NCBI RefSeq assembly: GCF_900231165.1
Contig: NZ_LT960614.1
Span: forward strand, 4,341,501-4,405,500
DNA: 64,000 nt
Source of the DNA: Hartmannibacter diazotrophicus
Lineage (GTDB): Bacteria; Pseudomonadota; Alphaproteobacteria; Rhizobiales; Pleomorphomonadaceae
Direction of reading: 5' to 3'
Shown: positions 38,743-49,338 of the stretch, piece after piece
Layout of the letters: each line of letters starts with the position of its first letter
How positions within the stretch are numbered: the first letter of the stretch is position 1
Translations under genes and position numbers: made by a program
Notes under the pieces: model-generated
Database searches by the model: none
Told to the model about the DNA's origin: nothing
What the model saw: the letters and a program-made list of their open reading frames with translations, nothing else

Positions 38743-39060
38743 ATGTTCGCAGTCATCAAGACCGGCGGCAAGCAGTATAAGGTTGCCGCAAACGACATTC
38801 TGGCCATCGAGAAGCTCGAAGGCGAAGCCGGCAGTGCAGTGACCTTCGAAGAGGTTCTGCTGATCGGCGGCGAGGCCGGAACCACCCTTGGCGCCCCGAC
38901 GGTTGCGGGCGCCACCGTTGCAGCCGAGATCGTCGGCCAGACGCGCACCAAGAAGGTTCTCTCCTTCAAGAAGCGCCGCCGGCAGAACTCCAAGCGCATC
39001 CGCGGTCACCGCCAGCACCAGACGGTGGTGAAGATCACGGGAATTTCCGCCGGCGCCTGA
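38743..39060 (+). CDS. rplU: 50S ribosomal protein L21
   Basis: A 105-residue ribosomal protein: start MFAVIKTGGKQYKVAAND, central FEEVLLIGG and the basic KKVLSFKKRRRQNSKRIRGHRQ signature that binds 23S rRNA. ATG at 38743 follows AAAAAGGATGAAAG. Forms the usual rplU-rpmA pair with obgE and proB further down. Confidence 0.97.
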   Translation: MFAVIKTGGKQYKVAANDILAIEKLEGEAGSAVTFEEVLLIGGEAGTTLGAPTVAGATVAAEIVGQTRTKKVLSFKKRRRQNSKRIRGHRQHQTVVKITGISAGA

Positions 39061-39174
39061 GGCGACGGACGGTCGGAACAAGAAACCGAAGATTTGCGCC
39101 ATCCGGCGCGTGGGCCAAAGGGACGAGAGTCCAAGGCCCCCCGGATCGGCACCAGGAACTGAAGGAGAATTACG

Positions 39175-39453
39175 ATGGCTCACAAGAAAGCGGGTGGCTC
39201 CTCGCGCAACGGTCGCGATACCGCTGGTCGCCGTCTCGGCGTGAAGAAGTTCGGCGGCGAAGCTGTCATTCCGGGCAACATTATCGTGCGCCAGCGCGGC
39301 ACGCAGTGGCATCCCGGCAAGAATGTCGGGCTCGGCCGCGACCACACCATTTTTGCTCTCTGTGAAGGCAAGGTTGTCTTCGACTCGAAATCCAACGGCA
39401 AAGTCTATGTATCGGTCGCCGAGACGGCGGCCACGATGGAAGCAGCAGAGTAA
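39175..39453 (+). CDS. rpmA: 50S ribosomal protein L27
   Basis: A 92-residue protein near the peptidyl-transferase centre. [20 protein letters not shown] is the canonical start, with no N-terminal extension needing cleavage, followed by [25 protein letters not shown]. Good AAGGAG ribosome site. 114 bp after rplU. Confidence 0.97.
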   Translation: MAHKKAGGSSRNGRDTAGRRLGVKKFGGEAVIPGNIIVRQRGTQWHPGKNVGLGRDHTIFALCEGKVVFDSKSNGKVYVSVAETAATMEAAE

Positions 39454-39527
39454 CGCCGCATGGTCAACCGACCCTCCGGCGTCCCACGGACCCGGAGGAT
39501 CGGCGAAAGCTTCGGCTGGACAATCCC

Positions 39528-39561
39528 GAGGGGAGGTGGGGCGCCACCTCCCCTCCTTTTG
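39528..39561 (+). terminator. Rho-independent terminator after rpmA
   Basis: A 12-bp perfect stem GAGGGGAGGTGG / CCACCTCCCCTC with a 4-nt loop and a TTTT tail. It separates rplU-rpmA from the acetyltransferase gene. Confidence 0.85.
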
Positions 39562-39585
39562 TTCCGACCGGAGATTTTCAAGGCC

Positions 39586-40281
39586 ATGATCGAAGAAGAG
39601 GATAGTACCGGCACACGCTCCTTATCGGATCGTGCTCCCTCCCGCCCCGTCCTGGAAACCGGACGCCTGATTATCCGCGCGCCGGTTCTGGCCGACGCGC
39701 CAGCGCTTGCGTCTCTGGCGGACAATCGGAAGATTGCCCAGAACCTGACGCGCATGCCCTACCCCTACGGCCTGGCCGACGCGGAAGCCTTCATCGCGGA
39801 AGCAGCACCGGCCGACGGGCTGAAGCATCTCATCTTCGCCAAGAGGCCCCGGCATCTGCCGGAGATGATCGGCGCGATCTCGCTCGACCACCGTCGCGGT
39901 CCCGTGCCGGAACTCGGCTACTGGATCGGCGAGGAGTTCTGGAACCGGGGCTATGCGACGGAGGCCGCCCAGGCGGCGGTGGACTTCGGCTTCTCTCTCG
40001 CGCGCCACGCCCGCATCAGCGTGTCCTGCCGGGTCACCAATGCGGCCTCGCGCCGCGTGATCGAGAAATGCGGCTTCCAGTACACTGGCCAGGACTTGTC
40101 GCCGTCGGTCTATTTCGCATCGGTGGTGGCCATCGACCGCTTCACGCTGGACCGTCGGACGTGGGAGAGCCTGCGGCGCTGGCTTCCGGTCTCCATCGTC
40201 GAAGGCGACATGGAAGATGGCGAGGACCCGGCCACGATGCCCCTGGCCAGGAGCCGGCCGAATGCCCTCAATCGCGTCTGA
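39586..40281 (+). CDS. GNAT acetyltransferase, RimJ/RimL type
   Basis: A 231-residue N-acetyltransferase of the RimJ/RimL-like group: ETGRLIIRAPVLADAPALA at the start, AcCoA-binding ELGYWIGEEFWNRGYATEAA near residue 108, and NAASRRVIEKCGFQYTG near 147. The C-terminal ~40 residues after the GNAT fold are a family extension. ATG at 39586 sits right after the rpmA terminator. Substrate unknown. Confidence 0.85.
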   Translation: MIEEEDSTGTRSLSDRAPSRPVLETGRLIIRAPVLADAPALASLADNRKIAQNLTRMPYPYGLADAEAFIAEAAPADGLKHLIFAKRPRHLPEMIGAISLDHRRGPVPELGYWIGEEFWNRGYATEAAQAAVDFGFSLARHARISVSCRVTNAASRRVIEKCGFQYTGQDLSPSVYFASVVAIDRFTLDRRTWESLRRWLPVSIVEGDMEDGEDPATMPLARSRPNALNRV

Positions 40282-40561
40282 CGCCGGGGATGGCAATCGT
40301 CACCATCATGGATCGCGATGACATGTGCTCCACCGGGAGGACATATCATCGCGGTCGATACCGCTCGAGCGGCGCGCGGTCATGCGGATTGACATGAGCG
40401 CCTTTGGCGCCGCTCTGATCCTTTGAATGGCGAGCATCGGACTGTCCGTAAACTTCGGGCACCTGTCGCTCCGATGCGTCTCGCCAGAGGCGGCCCGCGC
40501 CGGAGCAGCGTTCTCCGCCGGTGGCCTCGTTGGCAAAATGGTTGAGGTCATGCCGCAGTCA

Positions 40562-41137
40562 ATGAATGAAACGGAACTCCTCACCCCGCGCCTGCGCCTG
40601 ACGGCGCTTTCGCGCGGCGATGCCTTCGCCATTGCCGACGCGCTCGGCAATTTCGCGGTTTCCTGCTGGCTTGCCCGCGTTCCCTGGCCTTATCGTCTGG
40701 AGGATGCCTACGCCTTCCTGAGCCAGGCCGAACTTGCCACGCTGGCCGGCGACGTCAGGATCTTCGCCATCCGTGCAGAAGGCGAACCCGCGCTGATCGG
40801 TCTCGTCGGGTTGCAAGGCCTGCGCGAAGAGCCGGAGATCGGCTATTGGCTTGCCGAACCCCATTGGGGCAAGGGCTATGCGAGCGAAGCGGTCGCGGCC
40901 GTCCTAGACCATACCTTTTCGCAGCTGGGCTTTGCCTCGGTTCGCTCCGGGGTCTTTCTCGGCAACGACCCCTCGCTCAGGATCCAGAAGAAGCTCGGAT
41001 TTGAGATCGTCGGCAAGTCGCTGCGGGTCTGCGATGCGCGCGGCGGCGCGCAGCCGCATATCGACACGCGGCTGAAGGTGGCAAACTTCCGCCATGCAAT
41101 GATGCGCAAGAAGGCGGATGCGGCCGTGGAAGGCTGA
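40562..41137 (+). CDS. GNAT acetyltransferase
   Basis: A 191-residue GNAT-fold enzyme: TELLTPRLRLTALSRGDAFA at the start, EIGYWLAEPHWGKGYASEA as the AcCoA loop, and NDPSLRIQKKLGFEIVGK near residue 140. In-frame ATGs at 40538 and 40550 are possible starts; 40562 places the conserved beta-1 strand near the N-terminus. It is related to but distinct from the preceding acetyltransferase. The pair commonly sits between rpmA and obgE in rhizobia (recalled, not checked). Confidence 0.83.
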   Translation: MNETELLTPRLRLTALSRGDAFAIADALGNFAVSCWLARVPWPYRLEDAYAFLSQAELATLAGDVRIFAIRAEGEPALIGLVGLQGLREEPEIGYWLAEPHWGKGYASEAVAAVLDHTFSQLGFASVRSGVFLGNDPSLRIQKKLGFEIVGKSLRVCDARGGAQPHIDTRLKVANFRHAMMRKKADAAVEG

Positions 41138-41189
41138 ATGGCTGCCACGCACCGCGCGTGATTGCACTTTGAGAGGCGATGGCGCATAG

Positions 41190-43438
<2,249 letters not shown>

Positions 43439-43501
43439 TCCGGTTGCATAGGGCCTCGAAAAGGCCTCTGGCGCCTTACGCAGAAGCGCTGAGGAGATCC
43501 A

Positions 43502-43547
43502 CAGCACATGCTAATTGACAATATATTGTCGATTTGGCAATGTGCTG
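43502..43547. promoter_or_regulatory. Nested palindromes before the MarR gene
   Basis: An inner perfect 14-bp palindrome GACAATATATTGTC (43517-43530) is framed by outer arms CAGCACAT and ATGTGCTG, with almost the same centre. The outer arm ends 4 bp before the MarR ATG, so a bound dimer would cover the start region. A likely autoregulatory MarR operator. Confidence 0.65.
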
Positions 43548-43551
43548 ACAA

Positions 43552-44040
43552 ATGAAAACGCCCCGATATCCCGACCACACGGACGCGGGTGCCGCGCTGA
43601 CGGCGCTGATGCTCGACGTCTTTCGCCTCAATGGCGCGCTGCTTGCGGCAGGTGACAGGCTCGTCGCCCCCTTGGGGCTGACCAGCGCGCGCTGGCAGGT
43701 TCTGGGCTCCGTCGCCCTCACCGACCGGTCCCTGCCCGTCGCCCATCTCGCCCAGGTGATGGGTCTCAGCCGGCAGGCCGTGCAGCGCGTCGTGAATGAC
43801 CTGGAACAGCAGGGCTTTCTCGCCTTCGAGCCCAACCCTCACCACAAGCGCGCCCATCTCGTCGTCCTGACGGAAAAGGGCGAGGCAGCCTATGCGGTCG
43901 CGTCCGAGCGGGAAGCGCCCTGGGCCAATGCTCTCGCAGAAGGGCTCTCGCCGGAAGACATCGCGTCGGCACGGCAACTGCTCGCAACGCTGCTGCACCG
44001 GCTTGACGAACCGGCCCTGCCTGACGCGGAAGGACCTTGA
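43552..44040 (+). CDS. MarR-family transcriptional regulator
   Basis: A 162-residue winged-helix regulator: LTSARWQVLGSVALTDRSLP, recognition region QVMGLSRQAVQRVVNDLEQQGFLAFEPNPHHK split by the wing, then HLVVLTEKGEAAY. No clear Shine-Dalgarno is seen between the operator and ATG at 43552. It overlaps the next gene by one base, so the two are cotranscribed and the regulator probably controls that membrane protein. Confidence 0.9.
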   Translation: MKTPRYPDHTDAGAALTALMLDVFRLNGALLAAGDRLVAPLGLTSARWQVLGSVALTDRSLPVAHLAQVMGLSRQAVQRVVNDLEQQGFLAFEPNPHHKRAHLVVLTEKGEAAYAVASEREAPWANALAEGLSPEDIASARQLLATLLHRLDEPALPDAEGP

Positions 44041-44492
44041 TGATGCTCCGCAGACTTCATCCGATCGCCGGGGCGATCGGCTTTCTCACAATCGCAACCT
44101 TCTGGACATCGACCGTGCTCGTGGAGATCTTCGGCGACGCTGCGGCGATCCTCACCGTCAAGACGGCGATCCTCTGGGGATTGCTGGTGCTGATCCCCGC
44201 TCTGGCGACCACGGGCGCCACCGGCTTCCGGCTGGCGGGACCGGTTGCGACAGGGTTCGCGGCGGCCAAGCGCCGCCGCATGCCCCTCATTGCCGCCAAC
44301 GGCATCATCCTGCTCGTCCCCTCCGCCGTCTGTCTTCAGCAACTGGCCGCCGCCGGAGACTTTGGCGCAACCTTCCTCGTGCTGCAGGCGGTCGAACTGC
44401 TTGCGGGCGCCGCCAACCTCGCCCTGATGGGGCTGAACATGCGCGACGGATTGCGCATGACGCGCCACCGCCGGCACCCGAAAGAGGCGTGA
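44040..44492 (+). CDS. Conserved four-helix membrane protein of unknown function
   Basis: A 150-residue integral membrane protein: RRLHPIAGAIGFLTIATFW, a second helix near residue 40, a basic loop AAAKRRRMPLIAANGIILL, a third helix, and LELLAGAANLALMGLNMRDG-like end (here VELLAGAANLALMGLNMRDG). The single conserved histidine of LHPIAG near the first helix could bind heme, but this is a guess. ATG at 44040 overlaps the MarR stop TGA by one base. The MarR partner suggests response to a small toxic compound. Confidence 0.75.
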   Translation: MMLRRLHPIAGAIGFLTIATFWTSTVLVEIFGDAAAILTVKTAILWGLLVLIPALATTGATGFRLAGPVATGFAAAKRRRMPLIAANGIILLVPSAVCLQQLAAAGDFGATFLVLQAVELLAGAANLALMGLNMRDGLRMTRHRRHPKEA

Positions 44493-44531
44493 TCCCGCAG
44501 CGCGCCTGACCAACTGCGCCACAGGCCAGAC

Positions 44532-45068
44532 TCAGTCGGCGTCCGGCAACAGCATCAGGATGTCCGTCACGCCAACGTCCTTGCCCGCCTGGCTCAGGAG
44601 CGTCGTCAGCTGGCCGCGATGATGGGTCTGGTGGTTGAAGACATGCAGCAGAACGTCGCCGAGCAGTTTGTGCTGCGCCTCTCCGTTCGTGCGCCGGTAG
44701 GAAAAGGCCGTCGCAAGGTCCTTCTCGCCAAGACCGGCGACGAAACGGGCGATCAGGTCGTCCATCCTGTCCCGCCGCGCCCGCAGAGCGGCGAGATCGG
44801 TTTCCAGAATCTGATTAAGAGCGGTCGGCTGCTCCAGCGCCTCCAGTTCCTCCCTGACCAGCGCACTCGCCGGATGGCTGATCATCCGTTTCATCCACAG
44901 CATATCCGTGACGACCAGATGGTTGAGCGTGCCGAGGATCGATCCGAAGAAGGCGCTGCGATCCTTGGCGATCTCTTCCGGCGGCAGCGTTGCCGCACAG
45001 TCGTAGATCTTCTCATTCATCCAGCGGTTATAGCGGGTAAAAAGGACGAAATGGCCAAGCTCGGACAT
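44532..45068 (-). CDS. DinB-family protein
   Basis: A 178-residue four-helix DinB-like metal enzyme fold. The three metal-ligand histidines are visible in LNHLVVTDMLW (H49), in the middle region (VFNHQTHHRGQL) and the closely following HHRGQ. The start MSELGHFVLFTRYNRWMNE is typical. Members act as thiol-dependent transferases or damage-response proteins; substrate unknown. It is divergent from the small membrane protein gene. Confidence 0.87.
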   Translation of the reverse strand: MSELGHFVLFTRYNRWMNEKIYDCAATLPPEEIAKDRSAFFGSILGTLNHLVVTDMLWMKRMISHPASALVREELEALEQPTALNQILETDLAALRARRDRMDDLIARFVAGLGEKDLATAFSYRRTNGEAQHKLLGDVLLHVFNHQTHHRGQLTTLLSQAGKDVGVTDILMLLPDAD

Positions 45069-45104
45069 GGGCGGCTTCCTTGAATTCGGGACGGAGAAAC
45101 AGAC

Positions 45105-45224
45105 GTGAACGCACCGGACTCCAACACGAAGATGCCGAAGTGGCTGATCTACGGGCTCCTCGCCAAGGGCGTTCTGGTCGTCGTGGTTGTCGTCGCCGTT
45201 CTCCTCTATGCCGGCATCCTGTAG
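45105..45224 (+). CDS. 39-residue single-pass membrane protein
   Basis: A GTG-started frame with ACGGAG eight bases upstream encodes 39 residues: a polar N-terminus (MNAPDSNTKMPKW) and one strong helix (LLAKGVLVVVVVVAVLLYAG). An ATG at 45132 would give 30 residues. Both versions keep the helix. Too short for routine gene calling. No family or role recognised. Confidence 0.55.
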   Translation: MNAPDSNTKMPKWLIYGLLAKGVLVVVVVVAVLLYAGIL

Positions 45225-45353
45225 CGCGTGCGCCGGACCCGGCCCGCGGGATCATCTCGCCGCGATGCACCCGCGTCCAATGAAAGTCGCTGATGACATC
45301 CATCATTCGGCAGATCCGGCACCTGCAACATCTTGTGCTTTGCCCGCAAAATT

Positions 45354-45382
45354 CTTGACTTCCCGGCACATTTGAACGATGA
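45354..45382 (+). promoter_or_regulatory. Possible promoter of the asd leader
   Basis: CTTGAC-N17-CGATGA matches the rhizobial -35 well and the -10 poorly. It lies about 30 bp before the ATG of the leader peptide and would start a roughly 320-nt leader in front of asd. Confidence 0.4.
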
Positions 45383-45412
45383 CAGGCCGTCTTTGAGAAG
45401 AGGTGTCGGTCG

Positions 45413-45514
45413 ATGGACCGTTTCGTTGTTGCCATGACGCTCATTACCGCCGGGTCCAGCACCCGGACGATGACGCTTGGCCTCACGAAACGCACGAAAA
45501 CGACCACGACCTGA
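45413..45514 (+). CDS. Candidate threonine-rich leader peptide upstream of asd
   Basis: A 33-codon frame with 11 threonines: MDRFVVAMTLITAGSS, then TRTMTLGLTKRTKTTTT. It ends in four consecutive Thr codons (ACG ACC ACG ACC) before TGA at 45512-45514. A GAAGAGGTG ribosome site lies about nine bases before the ATG. It stands 198 bp upstream of asd, the branch-point gene for threonine, methionine and lysine. Its form is that of an attenuator leader like thrL. Apart from position and composition there is no proof of translation. Confidence 0.5.
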   Translation: MDRFVVAMTLITAGSSTRTMTLGLTKRTKTTTT

Positions 45515-45712
45515 ACGACCCTCTCGCGTCCCCTCCGTCTCCCCGGGGTTCGAGGGGGACGGCCGGCAGGCGCCTCGGACACCTCTTCCCGCGAAGATTT
45601 CCGACAAGGCCTGCCGACGGTGAGCGGGAGACCATGAGGATCGGGTGAGCCCGCCGCGCGGACGAGCGCAGGACCGGCTCTCCTCCTGCAGAATAGGAAA
45701 CGGACAAAGCTT
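45515..45712 (+). other. Structured leader RNA between leader peptide and asd
   Basis: Several mutually competing stems can be drawn. CGTCCCC at about 45528 pairs with GGGGACG at about 45555. CGGCAGGC (45564-45571) pairs with GCCTGCCG (45609-45616). GCAGGA (45668-45673) pairs with TCCTGC (45684-45689). None is followed by a strong U run, so a classic terminator is not evident. Confidence 0.4.
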
Positions 45713-46744
45713 ATGGGCTACAAGGTCGCAGTCGTCGGCGCCACGGGCAATGTGGGCCGGGAAATGCTTTCCATCCTCGAAGAGCGCGGTTTTCCGGCCG
45801 ATGAGGTGATCGCCGTCGCCTCTCGCCGCAGCCAGGGCCGCGAGGTCTCTTACGGCGACAGGACGTTGAAGGTGAAGGCGCTGGAGTTCGTCGACTTCTC
45901 CGAGATCGACATCTGCCTGATGTCGGCCGGCGGCGAGACCTCCAAGGCGTGGTCGCCGAAGATCGGCGCGACGGGCTGTGTCGTCATCGACAATTCGTCC
46001 GCCTTCCGCATGGACCCGGACGTGCCGCTAATCGTGCCGGAAGTGAACGCCGACGCCATCGTTGGCTTCACCAAGAAGAACATCATCGCCAATCCGAACT
46101 GTTCCACCGCCCAACTCGTGGTGGCGCTGAAGCCGCTGCATGAAAAGGCGAAGATCAACCGCGTCGTCGTCTCCACCTACCAGTCGGTCTCCGGCGCCGG
46201 CAAGGAAGCGATGGACGAGCTGTTCGAGCAGACCCGCGCGGTCTTCGTGTCCGATCCGGTCGAGGCCAAGCGGTTCCCCAAGCGCATCGCCTTCAATCTC
46301 ATTCCCCAGATCGACGTCTTCATGGAAGACGGCTTCACCAAGGAAGAGTGGAAGATGACGGTCGAGACCAAGAAGATCCTCGACCCGAAGATCAAGCTCA
46401 CCGCCACCTGCGTGCGCGTGCCGGTCTTCGTCTCCCATTCGGAAGCCGTCAACATCGAGTTCGAGAACCCGATCAGCGCGGAAGAAGCTCGCGACATCCT
46501 GCGCGAGGCGCCCGGCTGCCTGGTCATCGACAAGCATGAGGATGGCGGCTACGTCACGCCCTATGAGGCGACCGGCGAGGATGCGACCTATATCTCGCGC
46601 ATCCGTGACGATCCGACCGTCGACAACGGCCTTGCCATGTGGATCGTCTCCGACAACCTGCGCAAGGGCGCGGCGCTCAACGCGGTGCAGATCGCCGAGG
46701 TGCTGGTCAACCGCGGCCTGCTGAAGCAGCGCGCTGCCGCCTGA
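45713..46744 (+). CDS. asd: Aspartate-semialdehyde dehydrogenase
   Basis: A 343-residue enzyme reducing aspartyl phosphate to aspartate semialdehyde with NADPH. N-terminal VAVVGATGNVGREML, catalytic Cys130 in NPNCST, substrate residues in YQSVSGAGKEAMDEL, and the late RVPVFVSHSEAVNIE carrying the catalytic histidine. Length is normal. Product feeds lysine/diaminopimelate, threonine and methionine. A terminator follows 33 bp after the stop. Confidence 0.97.
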   Translation: MGYKVAVVGATGNVGREMLSILEERGFPADEVIAVASRRSQGREVSYGDRTLKVKALEFVDFSEIDICLMSAGGETSKAWSPKIGATGCVVIDNSSAFRMDPDVPLIVPEVNADAIVGFTKKNIIANPNCSTAQLVVALKPLHEKAKINRVVVSTYQSVSGAGKEAMDELFEQTRAVFVSDPVEAKRFPKRIAFNLIPQIDVFMEDGFTKEEWKMTVETKKILDPKIKLTATCVRVPVFVSHSEAVNIEFENPISAEEARDILREAPGCLVIDKHEDGGYVTPYEATGEDATYISRIRDDPTVDNGLAMWIVSDNLRKGAALNAVQIAEVLVNRGLLKQRAAA

Positions 46745-46776
46745 CTGGCGGAAAGCAAAAAAGACGACCGATGAAG

Positions 46777-46802
46777 ATGGCCCCCAGCGGGGCCATTTTT
46801 GT
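46777..46802 (+). terminator. Rho-independent terminator of asd
   Basis: Stem ATGGCCCC / GGGGCCAT with a 4-nt loop and a T5 tail. Confidence 0.85.
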
Positions 46803-47092
46803 TGGAGCGACCGCCCGAACGGCGGCAAACCTTCTGTTTGGCTTCGCCGGTCAACGCCTTGCCATTGGCACATCCCCGTCCCCGGCCTGAAGACCATTAT
46901 CACCGGACGGTGCCCGGGTTGCTTTCAATCTTCAAGGAAAATTTCCTATCAAGGGTTGCAGTTGCAAGAAGTGCAGTCTGCATACAAAAAATCAGGGCAG
47001 TACAGCGGAAACCGTCACAAATGTTTGGTCATTTTTAATCGATTTGACCGACACTTTCGCCATCGAAAGTTCAGCTCCGAATAGGTTCTACG

Positions 47093-48526
47093 ATGGCATT
47101 TTCCTTTCGTTCCAGAGCAAGCCAGCAGTCCGAGGAGACCGTTGTGCAGCTGTCGACGAAGAACGAGACCCCTGCCCTGGTCGCCACGATCAGCAGCGGC
47201 CTGAAAGACGTCGCCGAGGGCAACTACGCCGCCTTGAAGAACATCGGCGGCGAGATCGGTGCGAGCTTCGTGGCCATCGGCGAAAAGCTGAAGCGAACCT
47301 ACGCCCGCCGCCTCGGCATCGTGAACGGCATCAAGCACGACCTCGGCCAGATCAAGACCGTGGTGCTGTGGACCTATGGCAACGCCAGCCGCTTCAACGA
47401 GGCGAGCGCCTTCGTCGTCAAGACCGTCGAGGGACTGCTGGAGGAAAGCGGCACGGTCAGCGAGGCCAGCCGCTCGACCCAGAACCGCATGGCCCAGTCG
47501 CGGACGCGGCTCGGCAGCGCCGTCAGTCGTTCCCGCGAAGCCGGGCATGCCATGACGCGGATCGCCTCGAACTTCGAGGAGATCGAGACCCGGCTCGACC
47601 ATCTGGAAGAGGCCATCCGCGCGATCGGCAGCTTCGCCAACGAGATCGGCACGATCTCACGCCAGACCAAGCTTCTCGCCCTCAACGCGACCATCGAGGC
47701 CGCCCGCGCCGGCGAGGCCGGCAAGGGCTTTGCCGTCGTCGCCGCCGAGGTGAAGGTGCTCTCCGAGCAGACCGACAAGACCACCGAGATGATCGGCGGG
47801 CAGTTGGCGCGCCTCGAAGACGTCATGCAGTCGATCAAGGCGACGATGCAGGACGGCAGCGGCGAGGTGAACAAGGGCCAGGCCACCTTCCGAGCGGTCG
47901 AGGAGGACATCGGCGCGCTGGAGGACGACATCGTGGCGTCGGACAACGAAATGGCTTCGGTCCTCGCTCTGCTTGAGCAGCAGGCCGAGTCGATCAACGC
48001 CATGGCGGCCCGCGTCAAGGAAATCGACGAACTGGCGGGCAACAACAACAAGGACACGGTCCAGACGATCGAGAAGTTCCACAAGCTGGAGACCTCGCTC
48101 ACCAGTCAGGCCAATGAGATCATCCGGGGCCGCGATATCCCCGAGCGCGGCATCCTGCTGGCGCAGTCCGAATTCACCGACTGGAAGAACCACCTGGCCT
48201 CGGCGCTTGTCGGGCGCGAGGACGCCAAGGCGGCCCCCTTCAAGGCAACCGCGTCCCGCCCCTTCGGCGATTGCCTGAAGCAGATTTCCGCGGCAGCGAT
48301 GCACTCCCAAAAGGGACTGCAGAAACTGCGCGACCGCGAAACCGAACTGGCCGGCCTCGGCCGGACGATCGCCGACGGGCTCAGTGCCGGCAATTTCGGC
48401 CAGGCCATCGAGGCCTATGTCAAGATCGACGAAATCGGCAAGGCCCTGGAGGGCGAGCTTCAGACGCTGGAACGCGACTACGACCGGATCGTCGACAGCA
48501 CCGCCGCATCGGAACGGGCCGCCTGA
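47093..48526 (+). CDS. Soluble methyl-accepting chemotaxis-like protein
   Basis: A 477-residue receptor-like protein without any membrane helix. The signalling hairpin is clear: [50 protein letters not shown] (here split in memory around residues 182-231). It is flanked by long heptad coiled coils. The C-terminal part (residues ~355-470; [19 protein letters not shown], then [14 protein letters not shown]) resembles a CZB zinc-sensing domain. The usual first His and the Cys of that domain seem to be replaced. It probably joins the chemosensory array from the cytosol. Input signal unknown. Upstream GGTCA...TGACC dyad at 47027-47049. Confidence 0.85.
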   Translation: MAFSFRSRASQQSEETVVQLSTKNETPALVATISSGLKDVAEGNYAALKNIGGEIGASFVAIGEKLKRTYARRLGIVNGIKHDLGQIKTVVLWTYGNASRFNEASAFVVKTVEGLLEESGTVSEASRSTQNRMAQSRTRLGSAVSRSREAGHAMTRIASNFEEIETRLDHLEEAIRAIGSFANEIGTISRQTKLLALNATIEAARAGEAGKGFAVVAAEVKVLSEQTDKTTEMIGGQLARLEDVMQSIKATMQDGSGEVNKGQATFRAVEEDIGALEDDIVASDNEMASVLALLEQQAESINAMAARVKEIDELAGNNNKDTVQTIEKFHKLETSLTSQANEIIRGRDIPERGILLAQSEFTDWKNHLASALVGREDAKAAPFKATASRPFGDCLKQISAAAMHSQKGLQKLRDRETELAGLGRTIADGLSAGNFGQAIEAYVKIDEIGKALEGELQTLERDYDRIVDSTAASERAA

Positions 48527-48664
48527 CGCCCCCTGCAGGCCGCAGCACACAGAGACCGGGCACGGGACGGAAATCCAGAGACGTAGGTCGGTGCGCGCCA
48601 CCGGCTTGTTCCGGCCGTGCCTGCGGCTCCCGGTCATTTTGCAATCGATTAACCCTGCATTTAC

Positions 48665-48701
48665 CCCTTCGTAACATCATTTTCAAAGTTGTTACGAAGG
48701 G
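48665..48701 (+). repeat. Perfect 11-bp inverted repeat in the leader of the His-rich gene
   Basis: CCCTTCGTAAC and GTTACGAAGGG flank a 15-nt spacer. A second short stem (GAAGG-ACTT-CCTTC) follows before the ribosome site. Just upstream, TTAA-N7-TTTA (48649-48663) approaches a CtrA site. Confidence 0.6.
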
Positions 48702-48737
48702 AAGGACTTCCTTCGTTCCCGACAGGAGGTCGGATCC

Positions 48738-49325
48738 ATGCAGGTACTTTCCGCAAGCGCCAGCTTGCAAAAGTCGACGTCGCTCGTCTTGTCGACGCTT
48801 GGCGACACGTCTTCCGGCGATACCACCGCGCCGGCGTCCCCGATCGAGCAGGCGGCCAAGCAGGCCTCCGACGTCGCGGTCATCATCGACCGGCTCGACG
48901 ACGCCCTCGGCAAGAACCGCGGCGACCACAAGGCCCCGACCTATTCCGAACCGGGCGCGGCAAAGCTCGCCAAGGCCGCCAACGGTCGTCATCTGGGGCA
49001 CGCCTATGGCCATGACGGAGGGCGCGGCCATCATCACGGACAAAACCGGGACGGCGGCGACGGCAGCGGCCTCAGCCTCACCTCCCTCTCCTATGCATCG
49101 TCGCAAACCTCTCTCATCGCCACGAACGACTTCGCGGCCGCAACGGCGAGCCAGTCGCAGCTGCAGCTCGACGAGAACGGCCTGTTTTACTCGACAGCCA
49201 GTCTGTCGCTGACGGCCAGCAAGGGCGAGGATGGCAGCACGACGATCTCGCAGAGCTATTCCGTGAGCCGGACCTATGTCGGCACGCTCGACGGCTTCGG
49301 CCAATACGCCGACCAGTTCGCCTGA
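48738..49325 (+). CDS. Hypothetical protein with His/Gly-rich centre
   Basis: A 195-residue protein without signal peptide or membrane helix. ATG at 48738 has a GGAGGT site eight bases upstream. The N-terminal part is Ser/Thr/Ala-rich, the centre is GRHLGHAYGHDGGRGHHHGQ (possible metal binding). The C-terminal third is Ser/Thr/Gln-rich with beta character (LSLTASKGEDGSTTISQ). The composition resembles some flagellar or exported alphaproteobacterial proteins, but no family is recognised. It follows the chemoreceptor-like gene and a structured leader. Confidence 0.65.
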   Translation: MQVLSASASLQKSTSLVLSTLGDTSSGDTTAPASPIEQAAKQASDVAVIIDRLDDALGKNRGDHKAPTYSEPGAAKLAKAANGRHLGHAYGHDGGRGHHHGQNRDGGDGSGLSLTSLSYASSQTSLIATNDFAAATASQSQLQLDENGLFYSTASLSLTASKGEDGSTTISQSYSVSRTYVGTLDGFGQYADQFA

Positions 49326-49338
49326 GATCGATCGGACG

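Noticed and set aside
40068-40397. Small plus-strand frame overlapping the first acetyltransferase gene end
   Set aside because: Shadow frame without start signal; the stretch 40282-40561 appears non-coding.
45225-45712. SAM-type riboswitch upstream of asd
   Set aside because: No recognisable conserved core; the Thr-rich frame explains the region better.
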